Source of the DNA: DASYRM01 sp036004405
GTDB taxonomy: Bacteria; Acidobacteriota; Vicinamibacteria; Vicinamibacterales; UBA2999
Reading direction: 5' to 3'
DNA: 34,661 nt
Assembly: GCA_036004405.1 (NCBI GenBank)
Contig: DASYRM010000119.1
Location: forward strand, 1 to 34,661
The notes under the pieces were generated by a model. The model saw nothing but the letters and a program-made list of their open reading frames with translations. It did no database searches and was not told the DNA's origin. Shown piece after piece: positions 7,870 to 16,134 of this stretch. Within the stretch, counting starts at the first letter, position 1, and every line of letters begins with the position of its first letter. Both the position numbers and the translations under genes were made by a program.

Positions 7870-8931
7870 ATGTTGCAGGCTCCTCGCCCCATGTACTGGC
7901 TGGCCGTTCTTCTCGGCCTCTTTCCGCTCGCCCAGCAAGCAGCGGGTCAGGCTCCTTCGCCTCCCCCGAACGGGGTACCTGAAGTTGCAGCTGCGGCCCC
8001 GGCTCAACCGTTCGACGAATGGCTGCAAGGGCTCATCGAAGAAGCGCGCGAGCGCGGGTTCTCGAAGGAAATCGTCGAAGAGACGCTGAACGGACTCGAG
8101 CCGCTGCCCCGGGTCATCGCGCGCGACCGCAGTCAGGCGGAGTTGCGTCCGGGGTTCAACCGCTACAGCGCTTCGCACCTGACGCGCGCGATGGTGAACC
8201 GCGGGCGCGACCTCTCCCGCGAGAACGCGGCGATCCTTCAGCGCGTCGAGGCCGACTACGACGTGCAGCGCCGGTTCGTGGTGGCCATCTGGGGCATGGA
8301 GAGCCGCTACGGGCGGCTCACCGGCCGCACGCCGGTGTTCCAGGCGCTGGCCACGCTGGCGTGGGAGCCGCGACGGGCTGCGATGTTCCGCGGCGAACTG
8401 TTCGACGCACTGTCGATGGTGGCGCGCGGGCACGTCGAGCCATCGGAGATGACCGGGTCGTGGGCCGGCGCGATGGGCCAGACGCAGTTCATGCCGTCGA
8501 ACTACTTGAAGTACGCGGTCGACTTCAATCGCGACGGACGAACCGACATCTGGAAGAACACGGGCGACGCGCTGGCGTCGATTGCCAATTACCTCAAAGG
8601 CTTCGGCTGGAACGACCAGGAAACGTGGGGCCGCGAGGTGAAGGTGCCCGCGAGCGCGCGCGAGAAGATCGCCGAGTCGATCCCGCGCCGCACCCAGGGC
8701 TGCTACGCCATTCGCAACATGACCACGCGGGTGTCGCTGGATCGGTGGCGCACGCTTGGCGTGACGCGCCTCGACGGCGGCCCGCTGCCCAACGCCGACG
8801 TGCCAGCCGGGCTCGTGGACGTGGGCGAGCGCACGTTCCTCGTCTATCCCAACTACGACGCGATCCTCGGCTACAACTGCGCGCATTACTACGCGCTCAC
8901 CGTCGCGTTGCTCGCCGACAGACTTCGCTGA
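7870..8931 (+). CDS. mltB: Lytic murein transglycosylase, MltB family
   Basis: 353 aa peptidoglycan-cleaving enzyme that makes 1,6-anhydro-muropeptides in the periplasm. The N-terminus (from M1, or more typically M8 at 7891) is a signal peptide ending near QAAGQ, with no lipobox Cys, so the soluble form is likely. The SLT_2 domain spans about 48-350. The catalytic Glu is E144 in IWGMESRYG; family motifs AGAMGQTQFMPSNY and DIWKNTGDALASIANYL follow. No Shine-Dalgarno is visible at either start. The gene is convergent with the TIGR03435 gene, with a palindrome between them. Confidence 0.9.
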   Translation: MLQAPRPMYWLAVLLGLFPLAQQAAGQAPSPPPNGVPEVAAAAPAQPFDEWLQGLIEEARERGFSKEIVEETLNGLEPLPRVIARDRSQAELRPGFNRYSASHLTRAMVNRGRDLSRENAAILQRVEADYDVQRRFVVAIWGMESRYGRLTGRTPVFQALATLAWEPRRAAMFRGELFDALSMVARGHVEPSEMTGSWAGAMGQTQFMPSNYLKYAVDFNRDGRTDIWKNTGDALASIANYLKGFGWNDQETWGREVKVPASAREKIAESIPRRTQGCYAIRNMTTRVSLDRWRTLGVTRLDGGPLPNADVPAGLVDVGERTFLVYPNYDAILGYNCAHYYALTVALLADRLR

Positions 8932-8950
8932 CGGCGGGCTGGGGCGCTTT

Positions 8951-8977
8951 CGTAGAGGCGGACCTTCAGGTCCGCCT
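8951..8977 (+). repeat. Gene-end palindrome, copy 2
   Basis: CGTAG followed by arms AGGCGGACCT / AGGTCCGCCT around TC. It sits in the 50-bp gap between two convergent genes, 20 nt after the transglycosylase stop and 5 nt from the stop of the minus-strand gene. Confidence 0.75.
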
Positions 8978-8981
8978 GCTG

Positions 8982-9785
8982 TCAATTCGCCGTAGGCCGT
9001 TCGGCGCGATCGATGACGAACACTTCGACCTCTCCTCGCTCGGGCTCGAGGCTCAGCCCCAGCTGTTCCCGAACCGCTGTGAAGATCGACGGCGCGTTCG
9101 AATCGACTCGCCTGGCCACAGGCGGGTCGGGCGTCGACACCACGGCTGGTGCCTGCGGCGACAGATCAGGTGCCCATTCGAGATCAAGGTCGAACCGCCC
9201 TGCGAGCGCGGTCTGATCGGTCACGATCCGATCGACCCACCAGGACAGTTCGCTCGCCAGCATCGTCATCGTCACGCCGCGTGCGCTGAGGACACCGGGC
9301 GCGAAGCGGATGTTGCAAGCCCCTGCGCACCGCTCGGCGGCCGGTCTCAGTTTCCCCCGCGCGCCAAGGTTCGCGACCCTCAGCGCGTAAATCGGGGCGT
9401 CTCTTCGCTCGGCACGGAGCGCCAGTCCAAACCGTTCCCGCAACAACGTCCGCAGCATGACCCGCATCTCGTCGGGCGTCGCCTCGTTTCCCGCTCGTCC
9501 ATCGATGTCGAACCGCTCGTCGTCGATCCAGCCGCGCTCGCCCACGACCTGGAATTCCTGCAGGCGATACGCGGTCCGAATCAGCATCCGGAGGGTTCCC
9601 GTCGCCGTAAACCGGCCGCCCTCGTGAAACTGGTGCGCGAACATGACGTCGTCGGCTGAACGGTGAGGCCGTACCGAGGCGACGTCGAAACGTACGGTGT
9701 CGCGCGGGACCGGTTGGTCCTGCGCGCCCGCGCTCCACGCAAGCCCGAACACAAAAAGGCCGGTTGCGACGGCAGCGAGCGTCAT
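8982..9785 (-). CDS. TIGR03435 / DUF3738 family protein
   Basis: 267 aa, function unknown. A signal peptide spans 1-21 (ending SAGAQ), so it is probably secreted or periplasmic. Family landmarks are FDVASVRPH (33-41), AYRLQEFQVVGERGW, ERFDIDGRAG, a motif of the LAGRFDLDLEWAPD type and the C-terminal IFTAVREQLGLSLEPERG..VEVFVIDR. The family is strongly enriched in Acidobacteriota and often present in many copies per genome, which makes it a good taxonomic hint. The start ATG at 9785 has no clear ribosome site; the N-terminus is chosen because the signal peptide begins there. Confidence 0.9.
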   Translation of the reverse strand: MTLAAVATGLFVFGLAWSAGAQDQPVPRDTVRFDVASVRPHRSADDVMFAHQFHEGGRFTATGTLRMLIRTAYRLQEFQVVGERGWIDDERFDIDGRAGNEATPDEMRVMLRTLLRERFGLALRAERRDAPIYALRVANLGARGKLRPAAERCAGACNIRFAPGVLSARGVTMTMLASELSWWVDRIVTDQTALAGRFDLDLEWAPDLSPQAPAVVSTPDPPVARRVDSNAPSIFTAVREQLGLSLEPERGEVEVFVIDRAERPTAN

Positions 9786-9863
9786 CAGCGAGTTCTGACG
9801 CCCGCGCGCCGCGAACGGCCGGTCTGATACGCTGAGCTTTCGTCCACCTCAGGAGGCCAACGA

Positions 9864-10304
9864 GTGAGCTCACCGTACGAAAGCGCTGATCTGTTGATGA
9901 AGCTGTACGACCTGCGCCGCGAGCCGGCGATGCGCGAGGCGCGCGCGTGGTTTGCCGCCGACTTCAATCCGACGTCGTTCGAAGAAGTGCAGCAGGCGCT
10001 GCGCGGGCCGATGAGCCCGCAGTTCCGCATGGTGACGAGCTACTGGGACATGGCCGCGTCGTTCGTCACCAACGGCGCCATCGACGAGGCGATGTTCAAC
10101 GACGCCAACGCCGAGCAGTTCGTGGTGTTCGCGAAAGTGGAACCGTTTGCCGCCGCCTATCGCGAGATGATGGGCAACCCCACGGCGTGGGCGCATCTCG
10201 AGAAGGTGGTGATGAAGACGCCGGGCGCGAAGGAGCGGCTGTCGGCCACGCGCGAGCGCTTTCGCGCCATGGCCGCCGCCCGCCGAGCCGCCCCCGTCGA
10301 GTAG
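9864..10304 (+). CDS. Small conserved-looking protein of unknown function
   Basis: 146 aa, not recognised with confidence. It is soluble, mostly helical by composition, without signal peptide or membrane segment. The middle (SYWDMAASFVTNGAIDEAMFNDANAEQFVVFAKVEPF) resembles short DUF4760-like helical proteins, but I would not assign it. The GTG start is well supported by AGGAGG 7 nt upstream. The stop codon TAG lies inside the palindrome that begins at 10301, so the C-terminus may have been reset when that element arrived. Confidence 0.75.
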   Translation: MSSPYESADLLMKLYDLRREPAMREARAWFAADFNPTSFEEVQQALRGPMSPQFRMVTSYWDMAASFVTNGAIDEAMFNDANAEQFVVFAKVEPFAAAYREMMGNPTAWAHLEKVVMKTPGAKERLSATRERFRAMAAARRAAPVE

Positions 10305-10325
10305 AGCGGACAGTCAGGTCCGCCT
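10301..10325 (+). repeat. Gene-end palindrome, copy 3 (degenerate)
   Basis: GTAGAGCGGACAGTCAGG then TCCGCCT, a mutated form of copy 2 (AGGCGGACCT-TC-AGGTCCGCCT). It contains the stop codon of the upstream gene (TAG, 10302-10304) and lies between convergent genes. Confidence 0.65.
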
Positions 10326-10330
10326 GCGTC

Positions 10331-10789
10331 CTACTGCACCGACCCTTTCATGTAGACCTTGTGGCAGCCGGCGCACGTCTCGTAGAGTGCGTCGGCGCCC
10401 GCCGACAGCTCGTCGGCGTTCTTCGCAGCCGCCGCCTTGGCCACCGCCTCGGCCGCGTCCACCTGCGCCCGCGAAAATTTCATCCAGGCCGCGTGATCTT
10501 TCGCACGCCATCCGAGCATCAGCAGGTTGCCTGCTTCGGCCAGCGCGGTCGCCTGGCCGCGCACGGCCTCCCAGGCCTTGTCGTCCTTGGGCGGATCCCC
10601 GCCTGCCTCGAACACGGCATTCGAGAAGGGAATGGTCATCGTCTTCATGATCTCAAGGACCGAGGCCACAGGTTTGACGCCGCTCGCCGCCGGCCCAGGC
10701 CCGGTGGTTCCAGTCGCTTTTTGCGCCTGCACACGTGCCGCGCCCACGCCCACGAGCACTGCGAGCGCCACGCCGATCGACCACCGCAT
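10331..10789 (-). CDS. Class II cytochrome c (cytochrome c'/c-556 like)
   Basis: 152 aa periplasmic cytochrome. Residues 1-22 are a signal peptide (ending VQAQ). The heme site is near the C-terminus, C139-AG-C142-H143, the class II arrangement of a four-helix bundle with CxxCH in the last helix. M48 or M51 (EIMKTMTIP) could be the sixth ligand, as in c-556; in c' types this position is open. AAGGAG lies about 6 nt before the ATG. The gene starts 18 nt after the sensor kinase stop on the same strand, so it is probably the last gene of the two-component operon. Electron-transfer partner unknown. Confidence 0.85.
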   Translation of the reverse strand: MRWSIGVALAVLVGVGAARVQAQKATGTTGPGPAASGVKPVASVLEIMKTMTIPFSNAVFEAGGDPPKDDKAWEAVRGQATALAEAGNLLMLGWRAKDHAAWMKFSRAQVDAAEAVAKAAAAKNADELSAGADALYETCAGCHKVYMKGSVQ

Positions 10790-10807
10790 ACGGACTCCTT
10801 CCGGAGG

Positions 10808-12219
<1,412 letters not shown>

Positions 12220-12223
<4 letters not shown>

Positions 12224-12903
12224 GGCTCGCCTTCGCGCAGCATGAAGCCGACGCCGCGGACGGTGTGAATCAGTTTCACCGCCGGCTCGACGTCGACCTT
12301 GCGGCGCAACCGCGCGATGTGCACGTCGATGACGTTGTCGAGCGGCGTCGTGCGCGCGGTCTCGCGCCACACGTCGCGCGCCAGCGCCTCGCGCGACACC
12401 ACCTGACCGTGGTGGCGCAGCAGGTACTCGAGCAGCTCGAACTCGCGCACGGTCAGGTCGATGGCGCGGCCGCCGCGCAGCACCTTGCGCGTCACCAGGT
12501 CCATGTCCATGTCGCCGAGGGCGAGCCGCGGCGAATCGGCGGCGCGGCCGCGGCGCACGAGGGCGCGGATGCGCGCCACCAGCTCGGCAAAGGCGAACGG
12601 CTTCACCAGGTAGTCGTCGGCGCCACCGTCGAGGCCGACCACGCGGTCCTGCACCGAGTCGCGCGCGGTGAGCACCAGCACCGGCGTCTTCAAGCCGCGC
12701 TCGCGCAGCGCCGACAGGATCTCCAGCCCGCTCCGGCCGGGCAGGCCGAGGTCGAGCAGGATGACGTCGAAGGTCTCGGTGGTGACGCGGAAGAAGGCAC
12801 CCTCGCCGGTGCGCTCCACCACCACCTCGTACTTCTCGCCCTCGAGCCCCTCGCGCAGGGCGTTGGCCACCTTCTGTTCGTCTTCGACGACGAGCACGCG
12901 CAT
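12220..12903 (-). CDS. Response regulator, OmpR/PhoB family
   Basis: 227 aa transcription factor. The receiver domain (1-115) has acidic pocket E7/D8, phospho-acceptor D51 (VILLDLGLPG) and K101 (DDYLVKPF). A winged-helix DNA-binding domain occupies about 130-225 (LTVREFELLEYLL, VIDVHIARLRRKV, IHTVRGVGFML). The ATG at 12903 is chosen because MRVLVVEDE is the normal receiver start; there is no Shine-Dalgarno, and TAGAAT lies 8 nt upstream, so the message may be leaderless. First gene of an operon with the kinase and the cytochrome c. Confidence 0.92.
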
Positions 12904-12911
12904 CTGTTCGG

Positions 12912-12921
12912 ATTCTAGAAT
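12912..12921. promoter_or_regulatory. Palindromic -10 element, possible bidirectional leaderless promoter
   Basis: ATTCTAGAAT is a perfect 10-bp palindrome in a 24-bp gap between divergent genes. Each strand reads TAGAAT, fitting a TANNNT -10: 6 nt before the plus ATG (12928) and 8 nt before the minus ATG (12903). Neither gene has a Shine-Dalgarno. No good -35 is visible on either strand. Confidence 0.5.
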
Positions 12922-12927
12922 ACGCGC

Positions 12928-13560
12928 ATGGGGTTCTCGCTGCTCGAGACCATGCGGCTCGAACATGGGCGCATCGTCCGGTGCGATCGGCACGTGGCGC
13001 GGGCGGCCGCCGCCGCCGCCACGCTCGGCTTCGCCTGGAATGACGCGGGCACACGCGCCGCGCTCGCCGCCGCCGAGGCTGCCTACCGTGACGGCAGCTG
13101 GCGCACGCGACTGCTGGTCGCGCGGTCGGGCGAGGCGACAGTGGAGTGCGCCCCGCTCGTGCACGACTCCTCGCGCGTGTGGCGCGTGGCGCTCGCGGGC
13201 GAGCCGGTGGCGTCCGGCGATCGGTCGCTGCGGGTGAAGACGACGCGGCGCGAGGTCTACGAACGCGCCAAGGCCGCGCGGCCCGACGTGGATGATGTGC
13301 TGCTGTGGAACGAGCGCGGCGAGATCACGGAGTCCACGATCGCCAACGTCGTGGCCGAGATCGGCGGCGGCCGCTTCACGCCGCCGGCCGCCTGCGGCCT
13401 GCTGCCGGGGATCTTCCGCGCCACGCTGCTCGATGCGGGCACGATTCAGGAGCGCGTGATCACCAGAGCCGATCTCGCTGCCGCGAGCCGGCTCTGGCTG
13501 GTCAACAGCCTGCGTGAGTGGATGGTCGCATCGCTGGTCGGACCGGCCGGGCACATCTAA
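12928..13560 (+). CDS. pabC: Class IV aminotransferase-fold protein, aminodeoxychorismate lyase-like (PabC)
   Basis: 210 aa PLP enzyme. It resembles the C-terminal PabC half of PabB-PabC fusions: starts GFSLLETMRLEHGR, has the PLP lysine K104 in LRVKTTRREVYERA, then LLWNERGEITESTIANVV and a GLLPGIFRATLL segment. The expected reaction releases p-aminobenzoate and pyruvate from 4-amino-4-deoxychorismate for folate synthesis. It is shorter than free-standing PabC (about 270 aa) and no pabA or pabB is nearby, so another class IV role is possible. No ribosome site; TAGAAT is 6 nt upstream of the ATG. The stop TAA lies in the loop of a palindrome. Confidence 0.78.
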   Translation: MGFSLLETMRLEHGRIVRCDRHVARAAAAAATLGFAWNDAGTRAALAAAEAAYRDGSWRTRLLVARSGEATVECAPLVHDSSRVWRVALAGEPVASGDRSLRVKTTRREVYERAKAARPDVDDVLLWNERGEITESTIANVVAEIGGGRFTPPAACGLLPGIFRATLLDAGTIQERVITRADLAAASRLWLVNSLREWMVASLVGPAGHI

Positions 13561-13577
13561 AGATGTGCCCCTACGTA
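13549..13577 (-). repeat. Gene-end palindrome, copy 4
   Basis: Arms GGGCACATCT / AGATGTGCCC around AA, followed by CCTACGTA. It contains the stop codon of the pabC-like gene (TAA, 13558-13560) and ends 8 nt from the stop of the convergent GAF-ANTAR gene. Its arms differ from the other copies, but the flank (GTAGGGGC in minus reading) is the same. Confidence 0.7.
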
Positions 13578-13584
13578 CCGGAGC

Positions 13585-14382
13585 CTACCCCTTCGTCTTG
13601 CGCAGCTCGTCGCCCAGGATGATCGCCTCGGCGATCTCCTTCTTCGACTTCCGCCGCTGACGGCTCTGACGCTGGATGGTGAGGTGGGCGTCTTCTTCCG
13701 TCAGCCCGAGATCGCGCTGCAGAATGCCCTTCGCGCGCTCGACGATCTTGCGCGTCTCGAGCCGCTCGTTGAGCTGCAGGTTCTCGATTTCGAGGCGCGC
13801 CATCTCGATTTCCGCGCCCACGAAGAACCCCAGCATCGAGATGAGCTGTATCTCGCGGCGGCTGTGCTCGTGCTGCTCCTTGTGCTGCACGTTGATGACG
13901 CCGGTGAGCTTGCCGCGCGACAGCACCGGTACCGACAGGAACGCTTCGTAGCGGTCCTCGGGCAGCTCGTTGAAGGTCTGAAACCGGGGATCCTCGAACG
14001 CGTGCCGTCCCACCGCTACCGGCTGACGGTGCTCGGCGACCCACCCGGTGATGCCTTCGCCCACGCGCAGCGTCAGGCGATCCACGACGTCCGAGTGCGG
14101 GCGCTTCGACGCGCGCAGCACCAGGTCTTCACCCTCGAGCACGTAGATGAACACCGAATCGCACGCAACCATGCTCGAGACGAACTGCACCACGCGGTTG
14201 AGCACCGTGTGCAGAGGATCGGCCGCCGCAATGCGGCTGCCGATTTCGTGGAGGGCGTCGATGTCTGTCTTCTCGGTCACGTCATAGGGCCCGGCGGCGA
14301 CGCGCCCGCCAGTTGGCAGTTCGGGATTGATCAGAGTGGATTCCATTCTTTGGCGGTCATCGCGCGTGTCGCGCGGCTCCAT
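13585..14382 (-). CDS. GAF-ANTAR antitermination regulator
   Basis: 265 aa cytoplasmic regulator. The GAF sensor domain is about 40-185 (DPLHTVLNRVVQFVSSMVACDSVFIYV, LRVGEGITGWVAEH, SVPVLSRGKLTGVINVQ). A short coiled coil leads into a C-terminal ANTAR RNA-binding domain (about 205-260: ETRKIVERAKGILQRDLGLTEEDAH). ANTAR proteins bind tandem hairpins in leaders and prevent termination; nitrate and nitrite assimilation operons are their best-known targets (NasR, NasT). It lies just downstream of the nas operon on the same strand, so it is the prime candidate regulator of that operon. ATG 14382 is chosen because TATCTT lies exactly 6 nt upstream with a -35; later Met codons are possible. Confidence 0.88.
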   Translation of the reverse strand: MEPRDTRDDRQRMESTLINPELPTGGRVAAGPYDVTEKTDIDALHEIGSRIAAADPLHTVLNRVVQFVSSMVACDSVFIYVLEGEDLVLRASKRPHSDVVDRLTLRVGEGITGWVAEHRQPVAVGRHAFEDPRFQTFNELPEDRYEAFLSVPVLSRGKLTGVINVQHKEQHEHSRREIQLISMLGFFVGAEIEMARLEIENLQLNERLETRKIVERAKGILQRDLGLTEEDAHLTIQRQSRQRRKSKKEIAEAIILGDELRKTKG

Positions 14383-14388
14383 GATCCG

Positions 14389-14417
14389 AAGATACACACC
14401 GTGCCGCGGCCTCACAA
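14389..14417 (-). promoter_or_regulatory. Promoter of the GAF-ANTAR gene, leaderless
   Basis: On the minus strand TTGTGA-N17-TATCTT, with 6 nt between TATCTT and the ATG at 14382. The expected start of transcription is then the A of the start codon. The stretch GTGTATCTTCG also occurs in the nas operon promoter at 22511-22539. Confidence 0.6.
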
Positions 14418-14527
14418 GTAGGTGAGCCACTACGTTCGCGTAGATTCACGCCATCGTTACAACAATATTGACGGATTCAACCGCACGCCGGCGCACGACT
14501 GCACACGCCGCCTGGCGGGCCGCAGCG

Positions 14528-15787
14528 TCATGCCGGCGACTCGTCGCTCGCGACGCGCGCGGCCGGGCGATAGGCAAACACCCCGGCGCGATCCACCGCG
14601 GCCGGCGCCCACCGCCGCGACCAGCGTGCGCCGAGCTCGAGCAGCACCACCGTGCCCGCCACGAACACGCCGACGCACGCGAGCAGCCCGGCGGTGTAGC
14701 TGCCGGTGTAGTCCTTGGTCATGCCCAGCAGCGTCGGCAGGAAGAAGCCGCCGAGACCACCCGCGGCACCGACGATGCCGGTGACGAGACCGATGCGCTC
14801 GGGAAAGCGCTGCGGCACCAGCTGGAACACGGCGCCGTTGCCCATGCCCAGCACGCCCATCCCGACGAACAGTACCGCGACGGCGACGCGCAGCGGCGGC
14901 GCCGCGGCCACCACGCACAGGCAGGCGGCAAACGTCACGAGCAGGAGCACCAGCAGCTTGTAGCCACCGAGACGATCGGAGAGCCAGCCGCCCACCGGCC
15001 GCAGAAAGCTGCCCGCCACCACGACGAGCGTCGTGAAGTCGCCCGACGACACGCGCGACAGCTGGTACTGCTCGTGGAAGAACGTCGTGAGGAAGCTGGA
15101 GAACCCGACGAAGCCGCCGAACGTGAGGCTGTAGAGGAAGGCCAGCCACAGCGTGTCCGACTCGCCGAGGACCGCGCGATAGTCGTGCGCGGTCGTCAGC
15201 TTCCTCGGCGCCGGGCTGTCGCGCGCGAACAGCACGAACGCGATGAAGACGGCGGCAAGCGGCAGCATCGCAAACCCGAACATCGACGCCCAGCCGAAGC
15301 GCTCGGCCAGCCGCGGCGCGAAGAGCGTGGCGAGGAGCGTCCCCGAGTTGCCGGCGCCGGCAATCCCCATCGCCAGCCCCTGGTACTCCGGCGGATACCA
15401 GCGGCTGACGAGCGGCAGCGCCACGGCGAAGCTGGCGCCCGCGATGCCGAGGAAGAAGCCGAGGGCGTAGAAGTGCGTGGGCCCCGACGCGAAGCGCCAG
15501 GCCAGGAAGAGTGGAATCAGCGTGAGGGTCATGCCGATCACGCCGGCACGCCGGCCGCCGATGCGGTCGCCCACCAGGCCCATCACCGGCCGGAAGAGCG
15601 AGCCGCCGAGCAGCGGAATGGCGGTGATGAGACCGGTCTGCGTGGCCGACAGGTGGAAGCTCTCGCGCAGGAAGGGCGCGATGGGTCCCAGCAGCACCCA
15701 GGCCATGAAGCTGACGTCGAAGTAGAGCAGCGCCGCGATCAGCGTGGGCGTGTGCCCCGCCTTGAGAAACCCCGAACGACCCGTCAT
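14528..15787 (-). CDS. narK: Nitrate/nitrite transporter, MFS NarK type
   Basis: 419 aa inner-membrane carrier with about 12 hydrophobic helices. It has both nitrate-signature-like glycine motifs of the NNP family: GIAGAGNSGTLLATLFAPRL in the first half and GIVGAAGGLGGFFLP in the second. NarK proteins import nitrate by proton symport or exchange it for nitrite. The ATG overlaps the nirD stop by 4 nt; a longer upstream frame overlaps nirD and was discarded. It is the last gene of the nas operon. With NrtABCD also present, the cell has two nitrate importers encoded side by side; export of excess nitrite is another possible role. Confidence 0.92.
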   Translation of the reverse strand: MTGRSGFLKAGHTPTLIAALLYFDVSFMAWVLLGPIAPFLRESFHLSATQTGLITAIPLLGGSLFRPVMGLVGDRIGGRRAGVIGMTLTLIPLFLAWRFASGPTHFYALGFFLGIAGASFAVALPLVSRWYPPEYQGLAMGIAGAGNSGTLLATLFAPRLAERFGWASMFGFAMLPLAAVFIAFVLFARDSPAPRKLTTAHDYRAVLGESDTLWLAFLYSLTFGGFVGFSSFLTTFFHEQYQLSRVSSGDFTTLVVVAGSFLRPVGGWLSDRLGGYKLLVLLLVTFAACLCVVAAAPPLRVAVAVLFVGMGVLGMGNGAVFQLVPQRFPERIGLVTGIVGAAGGLGGFFLPTLLGMTKDYTGSYTAGLLACVGVFVAGTVVLLELGARWSRRWAPAAVDRAGVFAYRPAARVASDESPA

Positions 15788-16134
15788 GCCGCCTCCACCT
15801 CTGCTCGTGACGCGGGCAGGTGCACGCTCACGACTCCGTCCTCGACCCTGGTGGCGTAGGTGCCGACGCAGTGGCCCTTGCCGTGCGTCGGGCGCGTCAC
15901 CGCACCGCTCTCGAGATCCACCTTCCACGCGTGGAGCGGGCACACCACCGACGTGCCGGTCACGATGCCGTCACACAGCGGACCGCCTTCGTGCGGGCAG
16001 TGCGGATCGGTGGCCAGGAAGCGGTCGCCGAGGTTGAACAGCGCCAGCTCCTGATCCCCCACCAGCACCGCGCGCCCCTCGCGCGGCGGGATGTTCTCCA
16101 CCACCGTCACCCGGATCCATCGCCCTTCGTTCAT
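15784..16134 (-). CDS. nirD: Nitrite reductase small subunit NirD (Rieske)
   Basis: 116 aa cytoplasmic Rieske-fold protein, partner of NirB. The [2Fe-2S] ligands are intact: C46-P-H48 and C65-P-L-H68. Many NirD proteins of the enterobacterial type have lost these ligands; this one keeps them. Its start overlaps the nirB stop by 4 nt and its stop overlaps the narK start by 4 nt. Confidence 0.93.
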   Translation of the reverse strand: MNEGRWIRVTVVENIPPREGRAVLVGDQELALFNLGDRFLATDPHCPHEGGPLCDGIVTGTSVVCPLHAWKVDLESGAVTRPTHGKGHCVGTYATRVEDGVVSVHLPASRAEVEAA

